Shown here: in pieces, positions 1 to 13,689 of the stretch | How positions within the stretch are numbered: the stretch's first letter is position 1 | Layout of the letters: the number at the start of each line of letters is the position of its first letter | Made by a program: the position numbers and the translations under genes | Assembly: GCA_026182355.1 (NCBI GenBank) | Contig: JAPFBL010000006.1 | Span: forward strand, 7,840,501 to 7,904,500 | Source: Hermatobates lingyangjiaoensis | Taxonomy: Eukaryota; Arthropoda; Insecta; Hemiptera; Hermatobatidae | Direction: 5' to 3' | DNA: 64,000 bases | Notes under the pieces: generated by a model | What the model was told of the DNA's origin: nothing | Seen by the model: the letters and a program-made list of their open reading frames with translations, nothing else | The model's database searches: none

Positions 1-1119
1 TTTAAACAAAAACAATCACAAGTTTACGTCATATCAAAAAACCCAGATCTTAATAACTCCAAAAGTGGAGTCATAATTGCGAAACGATAACAGTATAACT
101 GGTTTTAGTCATTTTATGACATATCAACTCAAATTATTCCCTATGACCCTAGAAAAATATTGCATCTTTAATATTTTAGCTCATTTTTATAGATTTTCTA
201 TTTCTATTCCGAAAATAACATTATATTGACTTCTACGTGACAAACATATTGATTCCAACATAATGGAAGAATTAATTACTTAATACCAGCTACTGTATCC
301 TGCAATGATGGAAAGATAACTTTTATATCTTTCAATGTTAAATAAATCACACGAATCATTTACGTTCCACAATGATGTTTCGGTTTCAAGTAGAAGGCGT
401 TTCACTTCTAATTGTTGCACGGTATTTCTTGTCTTCTAGTAAGACAGTTCTACGATGAAGAGTTTTTGAATCTGGTTTACTTGATATCGTCACGCCGATA
501 CTTAATGGTCTCATTTCTCTATCTTCAAAACTTCATTTTGAATGCTTTTTTTTCTTGATAGGCAAAAAGATAGTTTTTCAATAGCTTTTTTTTTGGTTGG
601 GCAGGGGGGTCTCAGCATTGTTAAACTTTATAATATTAAATTTTGGAGATACAAAGGATAAGTAAAACCAATTGAAATATTGTTACTTAAATAAAAAAGG
701 TTTTTAATAATTATTGTTAAAAAAAACTGTCATTGCCAGACATGGGAGTGCCAAAATGTAAAAAAACAAAAAAGCAGGTGAAGACAAAAACGCATATCTC
801 TACTGTGATATTTCTCCCTGATCTTGCAATCACTTTGAAAATTATGACTAGTCATAAAATTTGAAAAGGATTGATAAAGCCATTTTATAAATGCAAAGCA
901 AACAGACAGACAGGCATACAAATAAATTTAAATTCTTAGATAATTCCAAAATAGTATGTAATATAATTCACCACACAATCTTTGTGTACTGTAAGATGCA
1001 ATAAAACAAGGTATTTAATTTATTGAAAAAATTAATTTTGTATTGAAATTAATACTTCATTTAAAGACATTTTAATAAAAAAACAAAAAATATTTTGCAA
1101 AAATAAAGGAAAAGAGATC

Positions 1120-1285
1120 AAGGTTGTTAATTTTAGATAGGAATATATCTCTGGAGATCCCTCGCTACTTTGACTTGTTCCTAAAATAGAAGACCCAGAT
1201 TCTGTTTGGTCGAGGCAGATCCATTTCAGTGAGTGACTTGAATCCATTGAGCTTCGGGATAAAAAATATCGGTCTGCTAAAGCTA
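1120..1285 (-). other. weak candidate exon or chance open frame
   Basis: The minus strand is open here with a Ser-rich peptide (LGTSQSSEGSPEIYS) behind an acceptor-like TTTAGCAG near 1275. Base composition is a little more balanced than the flanks. The frame entry (phase 1) does not match the phase-0 end of the exon at 11923, and no convincing donor follows. It would need an intervening exon to belong to the PDZ gene. Confidence 0.18.
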
Positions 1286-2913
1286 CCACTCTCAATCATT
1301 CCTGCTATAGTGCATACTGTTCCATAGCAATAGATTCATTCAGGAGTTTATTCCGTTATATTATTCTTGATTTCAAACTAATTTTAGCGTTCATTAATTA
1401 GTATTTAAACTATTTTCATTTGATATTCGTAATTATTCCGCAGTTGCAATATGGAATCATATTGAAATATATATATCGAAATAACAAAACTTAATAAAAG
1501 TTTCCATTTGCCAAATTTATATAAAACCAACACACATTGAGCACGCTTTTTATGGTTCTATATTCTGCTGCAAAGCGGAGAGAGGATTGGGTGAAAGTCA
1601 TTCTTTATTCAGTCCATTCTCTTTCCTACAACCTTACAGCTTGTGCGACGTCAGAAAATATAGTCTTGAGAAAATTCAAGTTCAAACACGTTGTGCGTAT
1701 ACGTAATTTTAATGAGGAAATTTTTTTTCTAATTTTGTTAAGATGAATAACTATTTGATTTCAGAAACCTATATTAGTTTCCTAATATAGGTAAATATAC
1801 CTTAATTTCTTGTAGGTATTGTCAATTTATTGACACTTACATTGTTCAAACTCTGTCAGCTATTTTCCTTATCCATATCTTAGTACGTCTTCTCTTTTTT
1901 TCTGCAGGAATTGTTTGCTAAAATAAAAACAAATGTTCTTATAATATCTAGTGCAGTTTATGTTTTGAGATGTTATGCTTGGGTAATGCATTACTCAAAT
2001 TTTTTAGTCAAAGAGTAAGAATCATAAATATATCTAATACCGTACAATCTCTCGACCAACTACTTTAACCACCTTCTTAGAAAGATTTCTCGTCTCTGAC
2101 CTAAAAAATCTAGAACAGTAATCGAAATACATGCGCTGGGACAGCATAACTACCTCAATTCATCTGTCTGGCAGAGTAGTTCGTATATGAATCAAGATTT
2201 CGTATTCTAACTTCCATCACATGATTGAAAGAATAAATTCAGTTAGTGTCAGTTTTAAACGATCGGTAACTGGGAGAGTAACAGTAAGAAGGGAGACCTG
2301 CTGCAATTTGGAAGTGCGCAGTGTATGATGCATTGTTAAAGGCAAAGGTTTGGTCTAATTAAAAGGATTTGTTCATCTTTTGCCCTAAGTTTCCGTCCCT
2401 GGAGCAAATAATACAGCAGTGTTTCAAACATTTGTATTGTATTGTCATCGTACATTGTTGGAAAACTCCTACTCTAAAAATAAGAATCCAAAATGTGCGG
2501 ATAAATGATTTCATGACTTGTCAATAGTCAAATGAAAATCATTTAATACTTTTTTGGTAAGCCTAAAAATTAAAACAGAGAAACGAAGTTTCAAAAACGC
2601 CCAATAATTTTATTAATTTCTCACTTTACAAACGTGAGAACTTCAAAAACTAACTTTCGTTATTAGAACTTCTATTTTTATTTCAGTTACCTACCATTTT
2701 TCTTAAGTTAACCTATGCTTTTTAAATGAGCTTTTTTTATAAAATTAGTTCACTTTTTAATATATAAATATATTTATGTGCATTCATAAGTAAGTATTTC
2801 TTGCTTTTGACTTATAATATCATTATATTATTAATATCGGACAGTATTTATTTAAATTATCGTAGATTAAAAATTTACGGCAAAACTGAATGTAAATGGG
2901 AAACAAAACTAAC

Positions 2914-2932
2914 ATACATACGTACGTACGTA

Positions 2933-2984
<52 letters not shown>

Positions 2985-2988
2985 CACA
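2914..2988 (+). repeat. compound (ACGT)n (CA)n (TA)n microsatellite
   Basis: CATACGTACGTACGTACGTA is followed by about 12 CA and about 10 TA units. Simple repeat only. Confidence 0.9.
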
Positions 2989-5900
2989 CTTACAAACATT
3001 ATTTTACAAATATATTAATGATACCCAATATTTACAGATGCATTTCAATGAGATATATTGCAGGCCGTAAATCTGTAGGTGGTTACTTTTAATTGGAAGC
3101 AATAGTTCTCTTAGATTGGCATGTGGTAATAGTTTTGCAATAGGAAGTTGGCAAGTGTGGGTAGAAGTGAAACAAAGGTCTATATTGAGACAAATAGAAG
3201 ACGAAGCCAACATCGCTTGCAATTTCATGTTATTTATGTTCGGAGGTTAACAGTTGCTTGATGCTTCCTATATTTTAAACAAATGTACTGATAAAGTTTA
3301 TTTTTTTAAATAAGATAAATAATCATTGTATTCAGCTCTATGTAAACAAAGTAACTATTTATGGTGATTATTCTAGTTAGAATGCAATACGTTAACACAA
3401 GTTTGTTACAATAAATATTTCTTTTTGCATACACACATTTATGTTGCTATTTTCTAATCATAAAATGATGTCACTTCATGATTTTATTCTGTTTTAAAAA
3501 TAATGATTGACTTCATTAATTAGGAGAAATTAGTTTAACATCAAATTCAACTAAACTACGTAAATTTCATTGAAAAAATAATTTTCACTTATTAAAGTTG
3601 TGTATGGCATAATTAAATTCATTTAAGTTAGAAATATAATAATATAATTATATTTCTATTATGTTTTATTATAATTAATAATGTAAAATATAGGGAAACA
3701 TGGCATATAGATTTTATATAAATTCTAAAGACCAGATTATTTTCAACTCACTCAGAAAAATAAGGTAGGACTACCAATGGAAATCAGATTAAACAATGAG
3801 TTGAAGAATGATAATAAGTTTGATTGCTTTTTACAATAAAATCTTCTAGAATTAAAAATGCTTTTTATAGTGTGATAGCAAGTTTCTAGGGTAGAAATTG
3901 TGATTATTACTGTATTCCTAAGACAGCACTCGTGTTTCCTTTTTTTATAATTATTCAGTAACCAAGAACTACCAACATACTTATTAACATTTCAACATCA
4001 CCCATTGAATTGTAATGTCACATTTTTACTTCTCCTTTGTTTAAAACGTGTTTCGTTAACTTTTATTGACGGTAAGCAGTATAAAAAAATTCGTATTTTA
4101 TCTTTTCAATTTCAATAAAAAGTAAACAAAAACTACTTTTTAATAAAATCAGTGCATACTATAAACTTTGTTATCCGTCCTGTGAAATAAAACAGCATAC
4201 TTAACTGTTGGAAGCATCAAGACAATCAAATTTATTTTGAAAATATAGTGTGTTATTTGAAATTTATAAAATGTAATTAATAATTAATTTATATCTTATG
4301 GTATTTTATCTACATAGCTCTGTACGCTACAATCACAAGCCCTTGAGGATTAGAAGTGTGGCAGTGGCGAGTACCCTGGACGCACTCCAATCCCACATCT
4401 ATAATTATTAAGAGAAGAATTAAAATTCTAAAAGTAAACTCTTTCAGTTGAGATAAATTTAATGTAATTATGAATTTGTTTCCAAAAATATTTTTTAGTT
4501 ATTTATATAAATGTAAGTAAGAAATTGTAAAAAAAATGTTAAAAATATATTGTATAAAAATATTATATTATTTAAAGTATATAAAAACATCTCTTTTGTT
4601 TGTTTCCAGTTTAAGTATAGAACAAATTTTTTACAATATATGTTATATAAATAGTGAAGGTAAGTTTTGTTTGAAAATAATTATAGTTGTGTTTGTTTTA
4701 TATGTTTTAGTCAATATGAACTGTTAATATTATAGACTTCATCTTAAATGATTGTCATTTTTAAACAAACTTTTTCCATTATGTCATGATTTCCAATGTT
4801 TTTTTAAATCTTGCGCAAAATCTGATCGCAAATTATTCAATCTTTAATGAAATCCGAATATCGTTCAACGAATTTAGATGGTAATAGTTATAGCTCATTG
4901 TTTTTTCCTCCAATTCCTATGAAGTGGTAAGGCTTTTATCGTAAATTTCTTAATGTTTTAGTCGCTGGGATTAGGTTTGGCCTCTTGTAAGATGATGCAA
5001 GTTTGAAAGTTGTCCCTTGCTCTGAATGCAGAAGGGAGAGTAACGTGAATGCGGAACAGGTGTTTTTGCAGAAAGCCCTTCTCAGTCTAAATCTACCACA
5101 AAGTAATGTCAAGGCAAGTATGCAGGCCTTCTGTTTTACCTATCACTTCATAACAATATTTTGCAGTGTCTTCCTCTAATATTACTTCGAGAAATGCGGA
5201 CTTTTCCTTAAACTGATCTTATCGGTATACTTCCAGACATGGGGGGATGCAGGGCTAAAGAACCGTCTCCTGCATAAGAATAATCATGGTTTCTTCTTTA
5301 AGATTCTACGACAGTATGAACATAGACAGTATGAACATACACAGAAATGTATATACTTACATGGCCAAAACTTCATTATTTGATCAAAACGCTGTAACAT
5401 TGTAAGATATATTAAAAACCTTATTGCAGGCTGACTGAGATCGACACGCTGTAATAGGTTTAGTGTAAACTACCCTTAAACATCTTCTGAAGACTATGTA
5501 TACTATTCTTTTATCTATTATTTTTATGAGTTTTATCTTCTATAAAACAGTCTACTTCAAAATTAACAAATGTCCCCCTCTTTCAATCTATTATGATTAT
5601 ATAATATATAATCTTTGCATAATCAATTGTTACTATATAAAGAAAATAATATTGTCTAAATCATTATTTTTTATGTTAGGCAGTCTGAGAGCTCCAGATA
5701 TAATATAAAAATCCAGTAATTGTAATAAAAAATGAATACCTTTTGGCTTATTTTGTACATAATTTTCTTATAACATTATAATTATGCTTGTTCATATCTC
5801 TTAGTATCAATTCCATCCGCCAAGTAATGTGGCGAATGAAATGTTTTTCCACAACAGTGAAATCCAGTTCTCTTGGAACTTAAATTATCAACTCTATTAA

Positions 5901-7789
5901 ACAACAAGAACATTGAATAAGTTTCTTATGTTAATTTTTACGATTAAAATTAAGGAAATATAAATTATTTGCCTACAGAAACAAGTTTCATAAGATGTAC
6001 AGGACTATTTTATTAAATAATGACAAACTGTTTTGTGTAAGTCACCATTATAATGAAGACATGTGAATGAGAATTAGGCATTAACTCTACTGGCAAACAA
6101 TAAATCAGAAAATGAAAAGCAAGGATTGAAAATCCTTCGGAGAGAGGGAGGTCGACAAGAGAACTGGAAGAAACAACACGAGGCATAGTGCAACAGAGCA
6201 GGCAAAAAGAACATGGACACAAGAACGAAGAGCAACAAATGCATTACTGTGAGAAACTGAATTGTCCTAAGAAAGGAGAAATGACTGAAAAAGACGTACA
6301 AGGAACAATGATCGTTAAATTATCGAATTTCAAAAAATAATGAAAAAGATGTTCGACAGTAACAACACGACAAAAACTTCTCTCAGCAAAATAACTTACT
6401 CCACCATTAAACGACAATCATGTTAATCATTAAATTATATAAGTGCTCTGGCAGTTTGGATGAATAATCATAATAATAATATTTAAACAGACAGGTTTTT
6501 TTAAATTTTGCTATACAGGTATTGCCATTTCTATATCAGAGTATCAAGCGACATTTCAGTTGAATCAAAATACGGTAAACTGAAAAAATCAAAATCTATA
6601 ATTTGAAATATAATTCAGATATAAAGCAATCTATGCAGTCACAAATACGCGTAAGCAAAGAATAATGTTAAACCATTTCTATTAATACGATGATATGCTT
6701 AGTCATAACTAAAATAGATGTCGAATAACAAATGAGCCAAACTTTTCGTCCTTAAAGCAGGATTAAAATAAACACTGATAAGGGCGGGAGTTGGAAACTG
6801 AAGAAAGGTTTTCAGCAAATTCATTGAGTGGAGATGAACTGTACGAAACAGGGTTAGCCTATCAGATGGCCTACACAAAATAAAGAAGCAACTTGAGGCA
6901 AACACTTCTCTGAGATGAAGCAAGAGGAATTGGAAACTGATCAGTACTCGTCTCAACTAATTATCCATTAGTTGAGTCATACCTACCTTCTCAGTTAATT
7001 TTTGTTTGGCATAGTTACAGAAACTCTTCCAAGAATTTTATCTAGTCACGAATCAAGAGTGACTTTACCCACTGAGCTCAAGTGTTTATAGAATTTTTAA
7101 AGAAAGAAGTTGGTAATGAGGAAAAAGTAAAAGAACTGCGAATTCTCTCAACTGTCAGAATATAAGATCGAAAGAGACAAAAGAAACGACTCCAGCAGCC
7201 CTCATGGTCAGGTCCTAACCAACAACTGGTAGGTCGTCTATTAATGGAAATTGTTAAGAATTTCAGAAACATTTCTATTGATAAAATTACAATAATTAAA
7301 CTTAAATGTTATTGAAATAGTTTGTACTCAAGAGTTGTTGCAAATAAAACTAATTATTGAAATGTCGAAAAGTTAATGGTGAATATAGGGGTTCTATAGC
7401 AGGGGTTCTTAATTTTTTAACCTTTCCGAGCACTAAAGTAAAAAAAAAACTTAGGACAAGCGAACACTCTTTGAAGGGACACAAACCTCACAAAATTTTA
7501 CCCAATAGTTATTGAAAACTCTAAATTCTAAGCAATAAAGACAGAACTTTGAACTGCTGAAACAATTATCTAGAAACTTTATGAACTTAGAGCTTTATAA
7601 GCGGAGTGTTTATATTAACACTATCAAGAAGTCGAGGAGCAAATATTGATAACATATAGTTGATAATAGATATAAAGATCTAATCTATTCATAAATATTG
7701 TTATGGTAAAAAAAAAATAAATTTGTAGAATCTCGCCATTTTTTAAAAATTATGGCCACCAAAGTGTTTAAAAATTTTAGGCAATAATG

Positions 7790-8313
7790 TTGTCTTAATG
7801 AGATTTTTAAGTGGCTGAATAGATTTAATGGGATGGGCGCTATTTGTATTTAATATTTAATTAATAACCAATCATTATACCAATTTATTGGCTCCGCCCT
7901 CAGGGACCTTCTATCGGCAACCATGTTGCGCGGCCATTTCTGCTAACTCATTTCACTCTGTTAATCTCATTCTGTGTACATACTTTCTCTCTCTCAGAAA
8001 GATTATTTAAAAATGGAAGGTCATACACTATGTTCTGACCATTACATCAGGCCACGCCCTCCCCCTTTCAGCTCCATTCAGAATTTTATTAACACTAATA
8101 ATGCGGTCTTAAAGAGATTTTTAAATGGCTGAATAGAATTAATGGGATGGCCGCTATTTATAAATTAACATTAATTAATCACCAATCACTACTCCTATTT
8201 GTGGCTCCGCCCTCTGGGACCTTCTGATGGCAACAATCTTATACTGCCATTTCTGCGTACTCTGTTATTCTCATTCTGTTTCTATACTTTCTCTCTCTCT
8301 CTCTCTCTCTACA
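7790..8313 (+). repeat. two diverged direct copies, about 313 bp apart
   Basis: Both copies (about 7790-8000 and 8103-8313) contain TTTTTAA(G/A)TGGCTGAATAGA, GGCTCCGCCCTC, GGGACCTTCT and TTTCTCTCTCTC. They are unlike the surrounding hAT sequence and carry GC-box-like GGCTCCGCCC strings. Probably a separate repeat, duplicated in place. Confidence 0.6.
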
Positions 8314-9099
8314 CTAATTATAACTCTCAATATTAGAAACACGCTGTTAGTCTTAACTGTGTTTCCTTACTCTGCATGTTACTCTTCTTCAATTTTGAAT
8401 TTGTATAAGTCCAGTTTGTATCGCCTTTCTGATTATATAATGAATTTATTGTAAAAAAAATTAATATGGCACCTAACATTTTAAAATCAAATTATTCAAA
8501 ATATAATGAACAGTTCCATTTTAAAGTAGTTTGCTAAATTGTACAATTTATTATTTGTTATTCTTAATAAATAAGACGGCACACAGTAAATCTGAATTCC
8601 TAGTGCACTTTATTCAATTCAGTAAATAGTGGGGTGTGTGGACATAGAGCAACATGACGTTTCTGATGGCTATAGTACATGATCTATCGCTCATGTAACG
8701 ATTTTATCGTTAGATAGAATCAGTTTTGTAAAATTAACAAGCCAAAATATCAAAAGAGCTTGTGAACAAAAAACAGTATAAGTTATAAAGTAGTTAGATT
8801 TAATTTAATAAAAAATGATTTGTTAAAATCGTTATTCAAAAGACAAGTACAAAAAAGGAAATTATTATTACTTGTAATAGTAAATTAAAAGTAAAACTGC
8901 TATTATTTCAAACAAAACAGTATTATCTCGAAGGTTCTGTAATATACTTTTAAATTAAATTTAAATCTTAGGACCTTATCACCTCCATTCTTACAGACTC
9001 ACATCATTAAAAATGCATGCTTATTGTTGCAGTGAAGCACTAGGAACGTACTGTTTCAGATCATATTGAAATTCAGCTCTGAGTGGAATTCCATAGCTT

Positions 9100-10130
9100 C
9101 AGCTGTTCAATGCTTCTAATTTAACTCTGCAGCAAAGCCCTATCTAATAAACTGAAAGGCTGCGCACGTAACTGGAATCTCAGTTCCGGTACCTTCAAAT
9201 AGTTAAACCAATCTTCAAATACCGTTATCAGAATTGAAAATGCTTTTTCAGCATAAGATAGACAACATCCATTTTCCAATTGCTAAAGTACTTCTATAGT
9301 TCTGAAAAATGATACAAATTGTTTTTGTCTATTTGGGGACGAAACAGTCTAAGTTTGTTTTAAATTACCGTTACTTGCACAAACAACATCCAGACATTAC
9401 AAGTCTCTTTGCAATTTTAAGTTCAACTCATTCAGATGATGCAGAAGATTAACTAAGGACACAAAAGTCGATTTAAAATTATCCTTGAAAATATTAGGAA
9501 ACATACCCGTAACTCTTATTGTCAATCAAAAAAGGTTTCACTTCTTCAAGGACTCCCAATACTCTGGTTAATCCGCGACCACGACTAAGTCAACGAAATT
9601 TGGCATGAACGATAAGTACAGAGTGGTAAGCTTATGACTACTCAAGAAATGCTTTCAATAGCCGTTTATTCAGCAGCCTTGAGGTAAAAAGTTTATGACT
9701 CTTGTCAGTTCTGTCAGGCAATCAATATGAGTTTTGTCTGACCTTTCAGATTGCTACACAGCACTTCTTCATGTAATGAACAATATCAGGGACACTCTCA
9801 TCTGATTTTAAATAAGCAATAACACCATGTTTTTACACACCATGGGAGTAGTAGCATCAGTAACAATGGAAACAAGTTTACTCAAATAGATGTTTTCTGA
9901 AGTCAGAAACTTCATGAGAGCATCATACACGTCCTTCCAGTTATCTTACCTGTAGGTGGCAACACTGTTAGAAATTCTTTACTAACTAGGACGTCACTCT
10001 GCACTAGAAGTATGAAACACATCAGTCGTGGCACTGAAGCAATATCTATTGTCTCATCCTGTGCCAAAAAAAGAAACATATGTATCGGTCTATTCTTACC
10101 CACAAGTTTTCTATGATTCAGGCTTCATAA
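9100..10130 (-). pseudogene. hAT transposase remnant (ZBED/SCAND3-like)
   Basis: Reading the minus strand through several frameshifts and stops gives the familiar order: AQDETIDIASVPRLM, EFLTVLPPTGKITG, KFLTSENIYLSKLVSIVTDA, then HYMKKC, LLNKRLLKAFLE, LSRGRGLTRVLGVLEEVKPF and LVNLLHHLNELNLKLQ. These follow the DE(S/T)TD, TDGA and WLSRG-type blocks of hAT transposases related to domesticated ZBED/SCAND3 genes. At least five lesions are present, so the gene is dead. The 5' part, with the BED zinc finger, was not found. Confidence 0.8.
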
Positions 10131-10173
10131 ATGACTCTTTTAGACCAGAAGAGCACCAGCTTAAGAACTCCTG

Positions 10174-11922
10174 CCCTGTAGTGTACTGGATTGTAAAATA
10201 AATAACAATAAGATACTTACATAAGCTTTCCAGCGGTTATGCGCGCTCATATGCGGCAATGCAAGAAAATTTGTTTCAACGTTTATTTCTTGATTATTAA
10301 ATGATTCTATTTAGCAAAATTAACTTACTTATGGCTAAGCTAAACTACCATTAAAAATGAGTAGGAAATGTGGAGTTAAAGCTGACTTGTTGTTCAATTT
10401 GCAACAATACTTTCTCATAGAAACAAATCCTTATCTGTGCCATTTGGTTATTTATTTAACAAGATCTATAATACATCACATGTATCATCACTTTTTTTTT
10501 TTAAAAAATCGAAATTTTTATTTTTTTGTAGCAAATATGTTGAGGAGGTATAACGAAATGAAACAAACTGATATATCCATCGATAAACTGAAAATGAGTT
10601 AGGCTTAATTTGGTGATTATTATTATAAGTTTTCTTGTCATTTATGTCTAATGGAAATGGACTAAATATACAAAACAATACAGATATGTGAATAAGTATT
10701 TAGTCACTTTTAAAAGTTATTGTTTTTTTTAATGAATATTAGAGTTCAGTTGGTACAATGAAGGCAAACAACTATTACAAATGTCCTCAAAACATTAAAA
10801 CGATGAATGGCTAAAATATATAGGAAGACCTTGAAACATTTTATATTCGACTGTCGTGAAAACGTTATAGGGTGTAAAGAGATAATTTACAATGTAAATC
10901 GTTCAAAAACCAAGTAATATTTGAGTTAAAAGTAGTTTCAAGAACTTTATTTTTCAAGAAATTTATAAAGTTAACGTAAATTATTGTGGAATTCAAATAA
11001 GGACTTGTTCCCTGTGTGAATTTATCTATTGATAAGATATGTAACTTTTACAAGTGTAAATACATTAAATTTTCTAAGTCTGTTTATCAGTTAAATGTAT
11101 ATATCAAATCAAATGATATATAAGAACAAATATGATTGTCATAAAGATTTTAAAAATTTAAAATTACGGTAAACTGAGAAATATAATGTATTCACTATAA
11201 AATAGTTTCTCCTTATTTCTTTTTTTGTTAAATAATTGTAATGCAATTTACTTAAATTATATGAATCAACGTAAACTAATTTATTTGGTTGAATGAATAT
11301 AAAATATTGCTGTTTGCACTCTCTAGTGTCAGAACGTCAAACTAAAAATAGGCTTTCTGACTTGTGCTGCTAATTACGGCTAGTACGCGAACTTTACGTC
11401 ATGATGTATTGAAAATAATTCTTTTAGGATAAGAATTAGTTTCTAAATAGTTATAAAAACAGAAATCTCATTTTTATCAAAAACTTCACTTCAACAAAAA
11501 AAACATATATTTTATCCAATGTTCTACATGGTGGTTGAACCGTTGAAGAACTAACAGAACAATGTAAATGGGATAAATGTATAAACCTAAACAAAAGTTT
11601 TTAATAATATAAAATCCTGCTCTTTATAACGTAATAGGTTTTTAGTTTGATGATTATTATAATGGTGATTGGAATCTGTAAATATTTAGAAAATAATAAA
11701 GAACAGATTTACTGCTCTTGTTTATTATCAGTGTAACACAGTTCGTTTGGTTAAAAACTTTGTGCCAACTGGCTACCAAAACTGAAATAAAACTATTGAC
11801 AAGGCAGCAGTGCTTTTTTTATACATTAGGAATAAATATGATTTTGAAATAATCTTATGATACTTGAATGATGATTGACTCAGAGGTCTGAAGGTGTATT
11901 TTAAAAAGAGAAGAGTTGGTAC
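10174..11922. other. AT-rich sequence downstream of the linker exon
   Basis: No gene or recognised element; it probably starts with the intron after the exon ending at 11923. Confidence 0.5.
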
Positions 11923-12130
11923 CTGCTCGGTAACATTAACGTTCTGCTCGAAGGGCGAAGGAGCCTGCGTGGGGCTGGGGACGGCTTGCGGGCGGTCGAT
12001 GATGGCGGGGTTGATGAGCGGAGCTGCCGAGGGGAGGTGCTGGCCGTGGTCACTGAGGGCACTCGAGGGCCGAGACTTGTCCACGCTGCGCTCGCGGCTA
12101 GGGGGCCCCGACAGAGCACCGCCGCCTTCC
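11923..12130 (-). CDS. PDZ-LIM-type protein, Pro/Ser-rich linker exon
   Basis: This 208-base exon follows acceptor TTTGTGCAG and ends at donor GAGCAG|GTACCA. Its first base completes the Arg codon left split by the 29.6 kb exon, and it then supplies 69 codons (residues 87-155), ending in phase 0. The peptide begins EGGGALSGPPSRERSVDK and is rich in Pro, Ser and Ala (HLPSAAPLINPA, PQAVPSPTQAPSP). This suits the disordered linker after the PDZ domain in Zasp/Enigma proteins. GC content is above 60%, against about 30% around it. No LIM or ZM motif is visible here, and a next exon was not confidently found between 1 and 11922. Placing it in the same gene rests on strand, order, phase and composition. 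No transcript evidence is available. Confidence 0.72.
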
Positions 12131-12620
12131 CTGCACAAACACAGTCATCTTCACACAGTGGTCAAATAGGCGAGGTCCACCGCACGTGTGCGTGGTCTCT
12201 TTGTGGCCTAAAGACGGCCTGCTAAACATCCTTGAGTCTGTGCAGTACCATTATCAAAGCCCCATTTACAAACATGATAATCACGAGAAACATGCCCATG
12301 TATACAATATAAATAGTCCTTAAGCCCAAGAATTATAATGCCACATTTATCTGTGGCAAATTAACAAACATAAATGGCATTATTCGACTCCATTATGTAA
12401 TTCAATAAAACTCCCACACTGTATTTTATTCATGGTCACTGTACATACTATTGACTATGCTATTGTACAGCCAGCAAAAGAAATGAGAAATGTGTATTTT
12501 AAGAATAAAAAAAATTATACTTTTAGCAAATTTGTTCAAATAATTTCTTATGCTTTGACTATAGACCATATAGATATTATACCGTGCAGAAAAATCACAA
12601 TTAAACACCTGGTGCAATCA

Positions 12621-12825
12621 ATGAAGTCCAAACCACAAGGAAAAAGAAAAAGAAAAGAAATAAATACTCTGAGGCCTTTCATCTTATTCCATCAGAGAGG
12701 AAACAAAGTAAAAAAAAAGACCTTTCTTTCTTTCCTACTTTCTTTACTCTCTGATGACATAAAGTGAAAGGCCTCAGAGTATTTATTTCTTTTGTTTTTC
12801 TTTTTCCTTGTACCTTGGACTTCAT
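12621..12825. repeat. fold-back palindrome in the first PDZ-gene region
   Basis: The left arm (ATGAAGTCCAAACCACAAGG and on) pairs with the right arm ending CCTTGGACTTCAT. Arms are about 75 bases around a purine/pyrimidine-rich centre. CTGATGA at 12751 followed by GAAA at 12766 sits in the right arm. A relative of the left arm occurs near 17142-17240. Confidence 0.75.
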
Positions 12826-13572
12826 ATTATGCCACATAGAACATAGATATTCGAACTTTATTTATAACTATAATTTCTCTATTTCTAAATTAAGATAGAT
12901 TAAGTAACGTTCTTGAAAGGTGGACGCCAGTTTTAGGGTAATATTTAAAATTTTAAGTATTTTTCATGAACACTTTCAAAGTCTACTTGTGATACCATTA
13001 TTTATTGAGGAATTGCTATTATGTAATCTTGATTTACATGAGATTATAAAATGTTGCAAATTGAGGTGATATAAGTAGTCCGTTCGCCACTGCGGAGGTA
13101 CAGAATACTCTTCAGTCCGTCCATCTGAGAGGCCAAGCTGCCTTTTTTTATACCACCCCTACTCTAACAAATATGAGTAAGTAAACATTTAGGACATTCA
13201 ATGTAGAATCAACTCTGCAATGTAGCTAGCTCGTAACTAAATAGGTGCCATTTAAAATAAGTCACTCTTTCCTTCAGTAAAACAACCCTGTACAATGCCG
13301 GTTATCCCTTAAAAATCCCTACGTAGCAATTAAAACGTACTTAATTTACTTAGTAAATTAAAATTTAAATCCCTGATGCAGAATCAATAAGGCACTGCGA
13401 CTAGGTTATAACTAAAATAGTTAAGTTCAAATTTTAAAGTGTGCCACTGAATTAAAGTAAACCATCACAGAAGAAAAAGTACCATAAGAGTTCTTGAAAC
13501 AATATCAATCTGTTTTAGTATCATAACAATATATCAATTTAGTTCTATTTAGCCCACCCTCTTTCTTAACGC

Positions 13573-13685
13573 CTCGACCGGTTTTAAAACTCATCTACTG
13601 TAAAGAGAGAGTCCATTAGTTCTCAACTCTATTGATAGTAGAGAATAGTTCTCTTGAGAATGGAGGAGTTTTAAAACCGACCGAG
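13573..13685. repeat. short fold-back repeat
   Basis: CTCGACCGGTTTTAAAACTC at 13573-13592 is the near-perfect inverse of 13666-13685 (one base differs). The 73-base spacer has further short inverted segments (AGAGAA/TTCTCT). No coding content. It could be a miniature inverted-repeat element; no target duplication was recognised. Confidence 0.5.
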
Positions 13686-13689
13686 TAGT

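Larger units (their letters stand above)
1..7399. other. AT-rich sequence without a recognised gene
   Basis: Apart from the weak candidate at 1120-1285 and the microsatellite at 2914, I see no gene. A small GC-richer patch lies at 4320-4402. The span 6030-7270 is purine-rich on plus with many GAA/AAG/GAG codons but no sustained frame, which may be an old element. If the PDZ gene continues to the left, this is intron. Confidence 0.5.
7400..10173 (-). mobile_element. decayed hAT transposon, near full length
   Basis: The left end is CAGGGGTTCTTAA at 7400 and the right end TTAAGAACTCCTG at 10161-10173, imperfect inverted repeats typical of hAT elements. The flanking octamers, ttctatag and ccctgtag, match at five of eight positions, consistent with an old 8-bp target duplication. 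The minus strand carries transposase debris (9100-10130). A pair of direct repeats at 7790-8313 lies in the non-coding half and may be a later insertion or duplication. The length of 2.77 kb suits an autonomous hAT. Confidence 0.75.

Noticed and set aside
11894..12225. Plus-strand open frames opposite the linker exon
   Set aside because: Shadows of the GC-rich minus-strand exon; the minus strand has matching splice phases with the other PDZ exons.
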